Shown here in pieces: positions 34,555 through 43,536 of a stretch of 60,713 bases of DNA (its first letter is position 1; each line of letters starts with the position of its first letter). The notes beneath the pieces are model-generated. The model saw only the letters and a list, made by a program, of their open reading frames with translations. It was not told where the DNA came from and did no database searches. Source of the DNA: Pyrodictium sp. (GTDB lineage Archaea; Thermoproteota; Thermoprotei_A; Sulfolobales; Pyrodictiaceae). The stretch spans positions 1 through 60,713 of the forward strand of contig DQUB01000055.1 of NCBI GenBank assembly GCA_015662475.1, given 5' to 3'. The translations under genes were made by a program, and so were the position numbers.

Positions 34555-34617
34555 GAAGATGTGATGACTAAAGGCCTCTACTGATAAGAGTGATGACGCT
34601 TTAGGCCGCTGAATCAA
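34555..34617 (+). ncRNA. Box C/D guide sRNA targeting 16S rRNA (predicted)
   Basis: All four boxes are perfect on the plus strand: C GTGATGA (34561-34567), a 13-base guide, D' CTGA (34581-34584), a 5-base spacer, C' GTGATGA (34590-34596), a 12-base guide, D CTGA (34609-34612). The D guide CGCTTTAGGCCG would pair with CGGCCUAAAGCG, 11 of 12 bases matching the conserved archaeal 16S segment GGGCCUAAAGCG. By the D+5 rule the methylated base would be the second C of GGCC. The gene lies between two minus-strand genes. Confidence 0.88.
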
Positions 34618-34623
34618 ATCGTG

Positions 34624-35007
34624 TTACTCGCTTGATGATAGTAACCGCCACACCTCGTAAAAGTAGCATTTTATTTCACTAGGGACCTTTACACGGCCGT
34701 AAACAAGTCTTTCAAGGATTTTCCTCAGTTCATGCTTAACAGAAACGATGTCAGCATAACTAACATCAGGTCTGCATAACATACTTTCAAACTTCAACGA
34801 TTTTTGCAACAAGAAAGTAAGTTCATCTATAAGATTTTTTATTGCGAGATTCTCAGACTGAAAACTGTAGACGTCGAGATTAGCAGATTCTTGTAACATT
34901 CGTTGCCTCTCACGAAGTTTAAGAATAGTGGACTCTATGGTTTCAGCAACAGCCTTTAGTTTTGGACAAACATACGCTAATAATGACATTTCATTACCCG
35001 TGATCAT
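34624..35007 (-). CDS. Hypothetical all-helical protein
   Basis: A 127-residue protein (121 from the ATG at 34989). It is entirely helical with Leu/Ile/Lys/Glu heptads, such as AETIESTILKLRERQRMLQE and KHELRKILERLVYGRV, and three cysteines. The pattern is ESCRT-III/CdvB-like only in the general sense of long amphipathic helices. Its stop is 12 bases from the sRNA D box on the other strand. Function unknown. Confidence 0.6.
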   Translation of the reverse strand: MITGNEMSLLAYVCPKLKAVAETIESTILKLRERQRMLQESANLDVYSFQSENLAIKNLIDELTFLLQKSLKFESMLCRPDVSYADIVSVKHELRKILERLVYGRVKVPSEIKCYFYEVWRLLSSSE

Positions 35008-35189
35008 AGCTAAAACTCCAACTATAAGAGCTATACATGGGTTTACCCTCTAACCCTCACGACACGATAATATCAATAGAAGATAATAATGCTTGAAGCC
35101 ATATTCTATTCCTACAATCTGGTCAGGGTTTATAAGGGTGGAGGCGTCTGACTAGCTTGGCGAGATAGACAGAGGAGGTTGAGCGGTCT

Positions 35190-35507
35190 ATGTCTCGTTC
35201 AGACTTTAACGAGAGATCCTTTTCCAATCAACGTGAAAACGTCTACGTATACAACGAGAATATAGTACTTCAAAAATTGTATGAAGATGACGAGTTAGTG
35301 GTTGTTGTTGCTCCTAACGAAGATCAGCTAAGAGATATCATAATCAAACTCCTTCGCGAAAAACCATTAACAGTAAAAGAGTTACATTCGATCCTCTCAG
35401 GCTTAGCAAGTGAAGATAAAATACGTCATGCTTTGAACCAGTTAATGGAGGAAGGTCTTGTATATTCTGACAAAGAAGGACGTTACTTCTTAGTAGCCTC
35501 CTACTAA
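35190..35507 (+). CDS. Winged-helix DNA-binding protein
   Basis: A 105-residue protein. After an N-terminal tail rich in Asn and Glu, residues about 50-104 form a winged helix: LRDIIIKLLREKPLTVKELH, IRHALNQLMEEGLVYSDKEGRYFLV. The start ATG follows a GAGGAGGTTGAG Shine-Dalgarno region at about 35174-35185. It is a likely small transcription regulator; no operon partner is adjacent, and the target is unknown. Confidence 0.7.
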   Translation: MSRSDFNERSFSNQRENVYVYNENIVLQKLYEDDELVVVVAPNEDQLRDIIIKLLREKPLTVKELHSILSGLASEDKIRHALNQLMEEGLVYSDKEGRYFLVASY

Positions 35508-35841
35508 TTGTTTTGCAACAGCTAATTTTACACAGTTAACCTTAGTTTAAGAGTTTAGATCTTTAAACAGTTGAAACAATCTTTTTCTAAAACAGTTATG
35601 CTGATTATCAAAGCTTTTAAGATGGAAAGTGAATATGCCTCTCCCATGTTTTACCCTCCCACCCTATAACGTTGTTAACTAGCCTTTGAAGCAGCTTTGA
35701 TGTGCATGGGTTTTGGTGGAAAGCTTTAGAATATCTGTCAAAGTCTGATTTCATAGACTTTCTCCAGATGTGGTGGTAGAGTGTATTCTACGTGATAAGA
35801 TCCTTAAACCTTGGTTGTGATCGTACACGGTAGTATAGGGA
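35508..35841. other. 334-base gap upstream of trxB
   Basis: No open frame longer than a few dozen codons, tRNA, or box C/D set was found. The gap has an AT-rich first half (35510-35640) and a short hairpin at 35740-35761 before the trxB start, so it may carry the trxB promoter and a transcript end. Confidence 0.4.
35740..35761. repeat. Perfect 7-bp hairpin in the trxB leader
   Basis: AAAGTCT (35740-35746) and AGACTTT (35755-35761) are exact reverse complements separated by 8 bases. It may be an operator or an RNA hairpin in the trxB leader. Confidence 0.35.
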
Positions 35842-36864
35842 ATGCTTAAATTGATGCGAATAAAATTGCCTAGCAAGCGTGTTGCTAGGGATATTGCTGG
35901 AAAAGTCTACGATGTCGTGGTAGTTGGAGGAGGGCCAGCCGGTTTAACTGCAGCACTTTATGCTGCACGCTATATGTTGAGCGTTGTAGTTATTACTGAA
36001 AGGATTGGCGGGCAAATGGCTGAAGCAGGCTGGATTGAGAATTATCCTGGCATTCCACGTATTGTTGGTCCTGAACTAGCTAAGCGGTTTGAGGAGCATG
36101 TTAAAAGATATAATGTGCCAATAATACTGGACACAGTTGTTGATGTTTTGCGTGATGGTGAATTATTTGTTGTGAAACTGACATCAGGTGTTGAGCTTAA
36201 GGGACGCACAATAATACTTGCTATGGGTGTTAGGAAACGCAGACTTGGAGTTCCAGGCGAACTAGAATTTTTAGGGCGTGGAGTAAGCTATTGTGCTCCA
36301 TGCGATGCTCCACTCTTCCGCGGTAAGCGAGTTGCTGTAGTGGGAGGAGGTGATTCAGCTGCTAGCGCTGCTCTCCTCCTAGCAGAATATGCTGATAAAG
36401 TCTACATAGTCCATAGACGTGATCAATTACGCGTTCAGCCACTGTACAGAAAATTGTTAGATGAAAATCCACGCATAGAAGTGTTGTACAACAGGGTTGT
36501 AAAGAGGATTTGTGGAGATAAAGTTGTTAGAAAGCTTGTCCTGGAAAACACCGTGAATGGGCAAATAGAAGAATTAAATGTTGATGGTGTGTTTATCGAG
36601 ATAGGTGCTGAACCGCCTACAGACTTTGCCAAAAAGCTGGGGTTGGAAGTTGACGACAAAGGATATATAAAGGTTAGAGATGATATGTCGACGAACATTC
36701 CAGGTGTTTTTGCAGCAGGTGACTGTACCAATGCATTTGGCGGTGTAAAACAAATTATTGTTGCAGCTGCTATGGGGGCTATTGCAGCAACATCTGCTTA
36801 CAAATACCTACTTGGAAAGAAGGAGGGAGGTAGAGGCATGCAACAACTGGATTATGGAAAATAA
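35842..36864 (+). CDS. trxB: Thioredoxin reductase
   Basis: A 340-residue flavoprotein disulfide reductase. The FAD-binding VVVVGGGPAGLTAALYAARY (about 25-44), the redox pair C151 and C154 (CAPC), the NADPH-binding VAVVGGGDSAASAALLLAEY, and the C-terminal GVFAAGDCTN are all present. The CAPC sequence varies from the usual CATC/CAVC. Two more starts follow close by (ATG at 35857). It reduces thioredoxin or related proteins; a thioredoxin-like protein is encoded at 45174. Confidence 0.93.
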   Translation: MLKLMRIKLPSKRVARDIAGKVYDVVVVGGGPAGLTAALYAARYMLSVVVITERIGGQMAEAGWIENYPGIPRIVGPELAKRFEEHVKRYNVPIILDTVVDVLRDGELFVVKLTSGVELKGRTIILAMGVRKRRLGVPGELEFLGRGVSYCAPCDAPLFRGKRVAVVGGGDSAASAALLLAEYADKVYIVHRRDQLRVQPLYRKLLDENPRIEVLYNRVVKRICGDKVVRKLVLENTVNGQIEELNVDGVFIEIGAEPPTDFAKKLGLEVDDKGYIKVRDDMSTNIPGVFAAGDCTNAFGGVKQIIVAAAMGAIAATSAYKYLLGKKEGGRGMQQLDYGK

Positions 36865-36918
36865 AAATTTGAGTAAGGCTTACACAACACCCCTCTGCAC
36901 TACTCATACTTTAAGATG

Positions 36919-37236
36919 TTAGACTGCTAATGTTAAGTCTAGGAAGTCCATGGGTAGAGGTTTACCTTTAGATTTAAGCTCATCATATTTCTGGGAAAGC
37001 CATTCGATGAAGACAGGACAACCATCAAACTTGCCATCACGTTCACAACGTTCACCAAGTTTAAGGAAACATTTGCCAGTACGTTTATCATAGTATGGGC
37101 ACATCTTGTGATACTGTTTAGCACTTCTCATCATTCTCTGGACCCATCGCTTTTTAGGATCTTTTTTCTCCTTCTCCTCTATCTGACCTAGAGCCTTCTT
37201 GAACTCCTCTTCTGAAACCCTTATTGTAGGCATATT
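36919..37236 (-). CDS. Small cysteine-cluster protein
   Basis: About 105 residues from the ATG at 37236, which begins MPTIRVSEEEF; a longer frame to 37278 lies in the promoter region. Four cysteines in CPYYDKRTGKCFLKLGERC...GCPVF form one metal site resembling those of the protein at 32938. Strongly basic with helical ends. Possibly zinc- or iron-sulfur-binding; function unknown. Confidence 0.65.
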   Translation of the reverse strand, partial: NMPTIRVSEEEFKKALGQIEEKEKKDPKKRWVQRMMRSAKQYHKMCPYYDKRTGKCFLKLGERCERDGKFDGCPVFIEWLSQKYDELKSKGKPLPMDFLDLTLAV

Positions 37237-37353
37237 ATTCACCTCGCAGACAAATATGTTCTGTGTTTTCTGGTACAATACCTGGACTCTAGACTAGGGT
37301 TAGGGAATTTTTATCGGTTAACCTTAACAAGCTAATAGGGTTGTGAAGAGTTT

Positions 37354-38169
37354 ATGGTTGAGTCAAGGTCTAGGACTAGTGCTAATGTAGTTAAAGTTAG
37401 CAAAGACCTTGTTTTCAAACATTTGGAGAAGAACAGTTTTCTAAAGAAAGCATACGAGGAGTTGATTAATGATGCTGAAGTTAAAGCTCTTCTTCACATG
37501 AGCAATGTAATGGCTGTAAAAAGATTAAAGTACAATGATCATGGCCCTGTTCATGCTAACATAGTTGCAGGTGTAGCACTTGAGCTGCTCGAGAGACTAC
37601 TTCAGCACGATGTTGTGCCAAATTCTATAAAAGATGGTGTGGTTGACAACTTAGACTATGTTAGACTCATAGTCCTCTATGGTGCGCTATTGCACGATAT
37701 AGGAAACGCTGTCCATAGAGATATGCATGAGAGAATTGGCGCTCTTCTCGCAAAAGACATATTGGATAGGATCCTCTCTAGACTCATAAAAGACCGTAGT
37801 CTAGCCTACCTGATAAGACAGGAAATACTACATGCAATATATGCCACAGCATATGATGTGAGATGTCTAAGTGTTGAGGCTGGAATAGTGAAGATAGCAG
37901 ATGGGCTTGATATGGCTGAGGGGAGAGCTAGGATACCATACAAGCTCGGCAAAATGGATATACATGCTCTATCTGCACTAAGCATCAAGTCTGTAGAGAT
38001 TGGTGAAGGTGTTAAGAGACCCATAGCTATTAGAGTATTCATGAATGATAGTAGTGGCGTATTTCAAGTAGAGTATGTGTTCCTGCCAAAACTTCGGACA
38101 AGCGGTCTTGAACACTACTTTGAAGTCTATATAGCAACGCCTCTAGGAGAGCACAGACTCTATCCCTAG
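37354..38169 (+). CDS. HD-domain metal-dependent phosphohydrolase
   Basis: A 271-residue HD protein. Motif positions are DHGPVHANIV, then LYGALLHDIGNAVHR (the HD pair), a GIVKIADGLDMAEGR segment. This pattern is found in archaeal HD hydrolases acting on nucleotides. It is a stand-alone gene, with its 3' end six bases from the convergent B12-radical SAM gene. Substrate not predicted. Confidence 0.85.
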   Translation: MVESRSRTSANVVKVSKDLVFKHLEKNSFLKKAYEELINDAEVKALLHMSNVMAVKRLKYNDHGPVHANIVAGVALELLERLLQHDVVPNSIKDGVVDNLDYVRLIVLYGALLHDIGNAVHRDMHERIGALLAKDILDRILSRLIKDRSLAYLIRQEILHAIYATAYDVRCLSVEAGIVKIADGLDMAEGRARIPYKLGKMDIHALSALSIKSVEIGEGVKRPIAIRVFMNDSSGVFQVEYVFLPKLRTSGLEHYFEVYIATPLGEHRLYP

Positions 38170-38175
38170 GTACGT

Positions 38176-39522
38176 TCAACAAGAGAATTTCATAAACTTC
38201 CAGCCTCGCAATCCTAGGATAACGCCGTTCTTTCTTAAAGCGTCAAGTTCTCTAGCTAGCTTCTCCTGTCTAAACCAATAGCCATGTACTTTCCCTGTAC
38301 CTAAATGTTTTCCTAAAAGCTTCAATACAAGTGGATGTATTTTGCCAGGAGGTGCATTCTCGAACGGTGTTCCTGGTAGAGGTAGGAATGTGTGAGCGTG
38401 TATACGCGCTCCTATAGAGATTAGTTTTTCGATCAACTTTACAGTTTCAAGTATGTCGTCAACATCTTCGCCTGGCAATCCAAATATGAAGTCTATATCA
38501 GGTGTAAAGCCATACTTTACAACTAGTTGGGCTGCGTTTACAATGTCATCTACAGTATGGGTACGATGGATGTAGCGTAGAAGCTTCTCACTTCCAGTTT
38601 GTGCGCCAATGATAATATTCTTGTTGGCAATTTTACCTTTAACAATCTTCAGTATTTCTTCGACTACGTATTCGGGTCTAACTTCGCTGGGGAACGAGCC
38701 TAGAAAGAATCTTCCACCATACTGTCTTGTGAGCCTGTATAGTCCTTCAACAAGCTCTTGTAGAGCTTCAATGTTTGGTTTACCAGGCCTACTTTCACCA
38801 TAAGCGAAGCTGTTAGGTGAAATAAACCTAATATCGCGTAAGCCATGTTCCAACATTATCTTGGTATAGTGCAATATTACATCAACTCTACGGTGTCTCT
38901 CGCAAGTGCCGTGCATGAACCATGTTTCACAGTACCTACATAGCCATGGACATCCACGGGTAATCTCGATAGGCGAGAAGAGCCTACGCCAATAGGGGAA
39001 GGGTGGATAAGCATTGAGGTCTACGAACTGTCTTCGTCTCCCGGTAAAACAAACATTGTTGTCAAGCTTAACAGCTAAACCTCTAACATCTAAAATAGAT
39101 TCGAGACTCCACTCTTGTTTGAGGATGTTGATAACTTCATTCAAACTATCCTCTGCTTCACCGATAAAAGCTACATCAAATCCTAGCCTAGCAATAGTGC
39201 CATAGGGGTCTCCGCTTGGGTGAGGACCGCCAGCAATAAGCAGCAGTTTTCCTCTTGAAGATCTTCTCAAAAATTGTAGTTTTTCGAAAAATTTTCTCTT
39301 GAGTAGCTCTGGTAGCATTGTTGTCATCAAGGTCATGCCGAGCAATACGCGATAATCCTTCTCTACAAGGTTTTGGACTAATTGTATGATTCTAGCTACA
39401 TCGTCAAGCTTTTCTATGAACAGACGTACGTCACTATTTCTATGTTCAACTGCTGCAGCCACAGCGCGTATGCTGTACCGAGTATCCTTAGACTCTAATA
39501 ACACTAGTGCTAGTTTTCCCAT
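38176..39522 (-). CDS. B12-binding radical SAM protein (MJ1487-like)
   Basis: A 448-residue protein. The N-terminal about 150 residues resemble a cobalamin-binding Rossmann domain, with LLIAGGPHPSGDPYGT near 97-112. The radical SAM motif CPWLCRYCETWF (CxxxCxxC) is near 195-206, with a preceding EITRG. A conserved DIDFIFGLPGED is the GxIxGxxE-like region. The layout is that of the archaeal TIGR04013-like group. It probably alkylates or methylates an unknown substrate. It is divergent from the flavoprotein gene 12 bases away. Confidence 0.85.
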   Translation of the reverse strand: MGKLALVLLESKDTRYSIRAVAAAVEHRNSDVRLFIEKLDDVARIIQLVQNLVEKDYRVLLGMTLMTTMLPELLKRKFFEKLQFLRRSSRGKLLLIAGGPHPSGDPYGTIARLGFDVAFIGEAEDSLNEVINILKQEWSLESILDVRGLAVKLDNNVCFTGRRRQFVDLNAYPPFPYWRRLFSPIEITRGCPWLCRYCETWFMHGTCERHRRVDVILHYTKIMLEHGLRDIRFISPNSFAYGESRPGKPNIEALQELVEGLYRLTRQYGGRFFLGSFPSEVRPEYVVEEILKIVKGKIANKNIIIGAQTGSEKLLRYIHRTHTVDDIVNAAQLVVKYGFTPDIDFIFGLPGEDVDDILETVKLIEKLISIGARIHAHTFLPLPGTPFENAPPGKIHPLVLKLLGKHLGTGKVHGYWFRQEKLARELDALRKNGVILGLRGWKFMKFSC

Positions 39523-39534
39523 GGAGATGCTGCC

Positions 39535-40593
39535 GTGGTACTACTTATGCAAGGTAAACAGCTAATAATTGTTGGTGCTGGCGTAGCTGGCACTATTGCA
39601 GCTCTTCTTACGAGGAGAAGACTAGGTGATGCTAGCGGAAAAATTGTGGTTTATGAGGCAAGTAAAAGGTATAGAAAACCTTGTGGCGAAGCAGTGCCAT
39701 CATGGATATTGAAAGTTGTTGAAGAACATGGCATATCTCTACCTAAGATACTCTATAGATTGCGGGTGCACGTCTTCGATGTAGCTGGGGTTTGCAAGCG
39801 AACTATCGAAGATGTTGAATGGGTAATAATAGACAAGAAATCGTGGATAGAAGAGTTGAGGAGAAGGATAGAAGATGTTATCGTTTATCAAGCAGTAAGT
39901 GTGGAAAGTGTAGCTAACAACACAAATAATATTGTTTTTGATGCTAGAGGGCCTTTCGTTGGAGATAAGGCATTATGGGTATGGCAATCCTATGCCGAGT
40001 GCAGCCATAGCGATAGTGCTATGCTGCGCGTCACGGTCAACCCTTTTGGGCTTGTATGGGTTTTTCCACGGGGTAAGTCTATTTGCAATATTGGAGGAGG
40101 ATTTGTAAATGTTAAGGAGCTGCATAAGCTTAGAGAAGTAGCTGTGAACGAAGTGAGAAGGATTATAGATGTAAAAACGTTTGTCTCTGAAAACTATTCT
40201 ATAATACGTGTTCCTCCATCGAACATAAGCGTATTCCGTAGTCCAAACATCGTAAGATTGGGTGAAGCAGCTGGACTAATTATGTCACTTGGCGGGGAAG
40301 GTATAAGAGCTGCACTATTGAGTGCAATAGCTGCTGCGTCAGCCACTAGTTTAGAGAATGAGACAATATGCTTTAACAAGCTGGTATATGTTTGGAAAAT
40401 CAAAAACTTGATACTTCAATCATGGTTGCAGAAGAAACTATTTGAAGTTATTAAATGGTTGACTGCAGAGAAAATATGCGAGCTCCTAAAAGCTGCTAAT
40501 GAGGATGTTCTGCGTATGTGGTTTGAAGGGCGCTTAGGATTATGGGAGGTCTTATTTGGTGTTCCGAAGATAGTGTTTATAGCCTTTAGCTAA
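39535..40593 (+). CDS. Geranylgeranyl-reductase-like FAD-dependent oxidoreductase
   Basis: A 352-residue flavoprotein. The dinucleotide-binding LIIVGAGVAGTIAALLTRRR (about 9-28) is followed by YRKPCGEAVP, resembling the PxxCGG motif of archaeal geranylgeranyl reductases, and by GEAAGLIMSLGGEGIRAALLSAIAA near 242-266. Such enzymes saturate isoprenoid chains of archaeal lipids, though substrates vary. The start may be GTG 39535 or ATG 39547. It is divergent from the radical SAM gene and overlaps the convergent gene by 8 bases. Confidence 0.8.
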   Translation: MVLLMQGKQLIIVGAGVAGTIAALLTRRRLGDASGKIVVYEASKRYRKPCGEAVPSWILKVVEEHGISLPKILYRLRVHVFDVAGVCKRTIEDVEWVIIDKKSWIEELRRRIEDVIVYQAVSVESVANNTNNIVFDARGPFVGDKALWVWQSYAECSHSDSAMLRVTVNPFGLVWVFPRGKSICNIGGGFVNVKELHKLREVAVNEVRRIIDVKTFVSENYSIIRVPPSNISVFRSPNIVRLGEAAGLIMSLGGEGIRAALLSAIAAASATSLENETICFNKLVYVWKIKNLILQSWLQKKLFEVIKWLTAEKICELLKAANEDVLRMWFEGRLGLWEVLFGVPKIVFIAFS

Positions 40594-41212
40594 GTTGCTT
40601 CTTTACAAAGTTTATGGTCGTCTTTACAACATCGTATATTGTGCCAGCGGATTCTGCAGTTAGTTTCCCACTCAATTTGTACTCCAAGACAAACAACTTT
40701 TTGTTCTTATCATAGACGACCTTTCCTTCAAAGTAGGGTTGATATGTCAGTTCTATCGCGTTATCCTTCTTCTTGACAGTTACTCCCACCTCTTCTAAAG
40801 CTTTAAGCACGTTGAGAGCAGCATCTATTCGTTCTTCCTCCTTAGTTGTTTTACCTCTTAGCTCCTCTATTCGTTCTTCGATAGCCTTTACAACTTCAGG
40901 GTATTCCTTATAAGCATTTTTGGCTGCCTCAAGTATTTCAATCAAAATGTTCATCGCATCAGCACCTTTAACAATACTTATAACTTCGTCAAAGTCCCTG
41001 CTACGTAGATAGTCTGCAAGTTTTGTTATATCGCCTCCATAGCTGCTAAACTTGTACTTGTCTTCAGCCCTACCAATACTCTTTCTAACATCGTCAATGA
41101 TCTGGCGGGGAAGTCTAACCGAGTATTTTGCTAGTATAGGGTTAACAATCTGCCTAAGGAAGTCTAGAGGTTTCCTTCCTTTAGACTGTGATGTTGAAAT
41201 AGCTATTGCCAT
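40586..41212 (-). CDS. Hypothetical protein
   Basis: About 208 residues from the ATG at 41212 (MAIAISTSQSKGRKP); another ATG at 41236 adds eight. The first two thirds are helical and charged; the C-terminal part (about 150-205) has beta strands (IELTYQPYFEGKVVYDKNKKLFVLEYKL). No domain recognised. It is divergent from a small plus-strand gene at 41296. Function unknown. Confidence 0.65.
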   Translation of the reverse strand: MAIAISTSQSKGRKPLDFLRQIVNPILAKYSVRLPRQIIDDVRKSIGRAEDKYKFSSYGGDITKLADYLRSRDFDEVISIVKGADAMNILIEILEAAKNAYKEYPEVVKAIEERIEELRGKTTKEEERIDAALNVLKALEEVGVTVKKKDNAIELTYQPYFEGKVVYDKNKKLFVLEYKLSGKLTAESAGTIYDVVKTTINFVKKQLS

Positions 41213-41295
41213 GAGATGTTCGCCCTCCTCTATCACTCTCGAAGGTATAAGGATAAGGTTATCCTTTATACGTTTGGTTGGTAGGGGGATAGTAG

Positions 41296-41595
41296 GTGGA
41301 TATTTTCAAGTTCGAATCAACTATAGTACACGAGAATGTTGTTTATGTGGAGCTTGCTAGAGGAGAAGGTGTTAATGGTGGTGATGCATTAGTAGTTGGT
41401 GTGCAGATTTTCAAACCGCCTCCTCACATGCAGGGGCATGGTTTTAGAGATTTTGGTGTGCGTATAAACAAGTATAGGTTTTCAATGCATGTGGAATCTC
41501 TCAACATAGTTGGTACAAGTGAGGTTGTTGAATCGAAGCTTGGTAGCAAGATACGCTATTCGTTTCCAAGGCGGTTAAAGCGCTCATTAAGATAA
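41296..41595 (+). CDS. Small hypothetical beta-rich protein
   Basis: A 99-residue protein starting at GTG, mostly beta strands with a central Gly/His/Pro stretch (PPPHMQGHGFRDFG). Basic C-terminus. No family recognised; its composition is like that of neighbouring genes. It is followed by a 120-base gap before the adenosine-specific-kinase family gene. Confidence 0.5.
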   Translation: MDIFKFESTIVHENVVYVELARGEGVNGGDALVVGVQIFKPPPHMQGHGFRDFGVRINKYRFSMHVESLNIVGTSEVVESKLGSKIRYSFPRRLKRSLR

Positions 41596-41718
41596 GATAT
41601 AGTCTAAATGGTATCTCGATAACTGTGCTTGTTAAGTAGACTTTGACGGATTTCGTAATATGTACAAAGCAGTTAAGCATGTGAGTATTTTTGACAGTAT
41701 AAGCTGGTGTGAAAAGCC

Positions 41719-42222
41719 TTGGAGTCAGCCAAGTCAAAATTAATATTCAAGGTGGTGCAAATACCAGTACCTGAAGGTACGAGTATAATTATTGGTCAAG
41801 CACACTTTATCAAGGCGGTAGAGGACCTATATGAAGTACTTGTAAGCTCTGTTCCAGGTATAAAGTTTGGACTTGCTTTCTGTGAGGCAAGTGGGAAACG
41901 GCTAGTAAGGCATGAGGGTAATGATGAAGAGCTTAAAAAGCTTGCAATTGAAACGGCGTTGAAGATAGGTGCTGGGCATAGCTTTGTGATATACTTACGT
42001 GATGCATGGCCTATGAACGTCCTTAACGCAATTAAACAAGTTCAAGAAGTTATAACAATATATGCTGCAACATCCAATCCACTACAAGTAATTGTTGCCG
42101 AGACAGAGCAAGGTAGAGCGATAGTAGGCGTAGTTGATGGTTTCACACCCATAGGTGTTGAAGGCGATGAAGATATTGCTGAAAGAAGGTTGTTTTTGAG
42201 GAAGATAGGCTATAAGAAGTGA
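41719..42222 (+). CDS. Adenosine-specific kinase family protein
   Basis: A 167-residue protein starting at TTG. The N-terminal VVQIPVPEGTSIIIGQAHFIKAVEDLYEVLVSS and GIKFGLAFCEASGKRLVRHEGND blocks are the hallmark of the 'adenosine-specific kinase' family (PF04008), known mainly as structures from hyperthermophiles and with an uncertain cellular role. The protein is complete. Immediately after its stop lies a GC-rich structure that may be an sRNA. Confidence 0.85.
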   Translation: MESAKSKLIFKVVQIPVPEGTSIIIGQAHFIKAVEDLYEVLVSSVPGIKFGLAFCEASGKRLVRHEGNDEELKKLAIETALKIGAGHSFVIYLRDAWPMNVLNAIKQVQEVITIYAATSNPLQVIVAETEQGRAIVGVVDGFTPIGVEGDEDIAERRLFLRKIGYKK

Positions 42223-42224
42223 GA

Positions 42225-42292
42225 GGGGCTCACGCCCGGCTGAATCCTCATACCCAGTATCGGCCCCGCCCTAGGGATTTCTTCATAGCCCC
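42225..42292 (-). ncRNA. Candidate box C/D-like sRNA with terminal stem (degenerate boxes)
   Basis: GGGGCT (42225-42230) and AGCCCC (42287-42292) are exact reverse complements 56 bases apart. On the minus strand, ATGAAGA follows the first arm and GTGA precedes the last, with CCGA, five bases, and GGTATGA in the middle. This is the C-guide-D'-C'-guide-D order with a terminal stem, but every box has a mismatch. Alternatively it is the transcript end shared by two convergent genes. Confidence 0.35.
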
Positions 42293-42296
42293 TACT

Positions 42297-43484
42297 CTAA
42301 GAGTTTAGCAACACTCTATTAGCTTCTTCTATCCGCCTAAACGCTTCTTTGATAACATTTGTATGAACGGCTAGACTGAGTCTGAGAGCTTGTTTTCCAT
42401 AGGCTTTTGAGAATATGGTACCAGGTGTTAAAGCTATGTGGGCCTTTCTGAGTAGATAATCAGCATATTCGTTTGAATTGTCGACTTTATCTAAAACCTC
42501 TCTTGAAAGTGTTATGAAGGCAAACATTCCACCTTCAAGTCGAACTGGTTTTAAGCCGAGTGTTTGTCTTGAAAGTTCTTCGACCAAGTTTTTCCGCTCG
42601 TGAAATATTGTGAGTATCATTCTGCGAACATCATCGTATATTTCAACAGCTTTAATTGCAGCTATCTGTACGAAACTTGTTGGCGAGGTATATATGTTTG
42701 CAGCTAGCGACTTAAGTAGTGATACAAGTTTAGAGTTAGCGATGAGGTAGCCGAGTCTCCAACCTGTCATTGCAAATGTTTTTGAGAAAGAGTTTACGTA
42801 GATGCCAACGTCCTCCCAACCACTTACATGTAGAATGCTAATGTGCTTCCCGTCAAACACATAGTCGGCGTAAACCTCATCACTAACAACTAGCACATTG
42901 TATTTCTTTGCCCTGTCAATAATTTCTTCAAATTCACTTAACCTGATCTTTAGTGCTGCAGGATTGTGAGGTGTGTTAACTATTGCAAGACATGTTTGCT
43001 CGTCTATCTTTTCAACGAAGTCGCCAACATCAAGTTTAAAACCGCCATCTGATGTTACAGCCAACTTTGAAAGTCTTATTTGAAGACCAAACATCCTAGC
43101 TAAATTAACATACTGGTAGTAGTATGGGTCTGTAGTAACTATATTTCGGCATTTTCTAGATAGTGTGGCGAGTAGAAATGCGAGGAATATAGCCGCTTTA
43201 GCACCAGGTGTGACTAGAACTTGTGAGGCATCTACTGTCACACCGAGACGTTTTTCTTCAAGTTGTACAATAGCTTTACGAAGCTCCTCATAACCTTGTG
43301 CTGGTGCGTATCCTGTATAACCTTTTTTCAGTGCATCGTTAAGTGCATCGATGATAGGTTGTGGTGTTTTGAAGTCTGGCTCGCCAAGCGTTAAATCGAT
43401 GAAATCTCTATAGATCTTCTTATACTGTTTCACTTTGGCTGCATATGTAACTGTTGATTCTAGTTTTAAGTCTGGCACTACCAT
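42297..43484 (-). CDS. Pyridoxal-phosphate aminotransferase, class I
   Basis: About 395 residues from the ATG at 43484; the longer frame to 43646 runs through the promoter region and overlaps the divergent gene. The substrate-binding YAAKVKQ...IDLTLGEPDFKTP start, NTPHNPAA, and the PLP-lysine motif NSFSKTFAMTGWRLGYL (about 232-248) place it with archaeal aspartate/aromatic aminotransferases. The specific amino acid cannot be told. Upstream, a TTTTAAAAA-type TATA box on the minus strand (about 43522) suits a nearly leaderless start. Confidence 0.92.
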   Translation of the reverse strand: MVVPDLKLESTVTYAAKVKQYKKIYRDFIDLTLGEPDFKTPQPIIDALNDALKKGYTGYAPAQGYEELRKAIVQLEEKRLGVTVDASQVLVTPGAKAAIFLAFLLATLSRKCRNIVTTDPYYYQYVNLARMFGLQIRLSKLAVTSDGGFKLDVGDFVEKIDEQTCLAIVNTPHNPAALKIRLSEFEEIIDRAKKYNVLVVSDEVYADYVFDGKHISILHVSGWEDVGIYVNSFSKTFAMTGWRLGYLIANSKLVSLLKSLAANIYTSPTSFVQIAAIKAVEIYDDVRRMILTIFHERKNLVEELSRQTLGLKPVRLEGGMFAFITLSREVLDKVDNSNEYADYLLRKAHIALTPGTIFSKAYGKQALRLSLAVHTNVIKEAFRRIEEANRVLLNS

Positions 43485-43536
43485 TGGCTCTACCGTGCAC
43501 TCTAAAAATATTTGAGAACTTTGGTTTTTAAAATAT

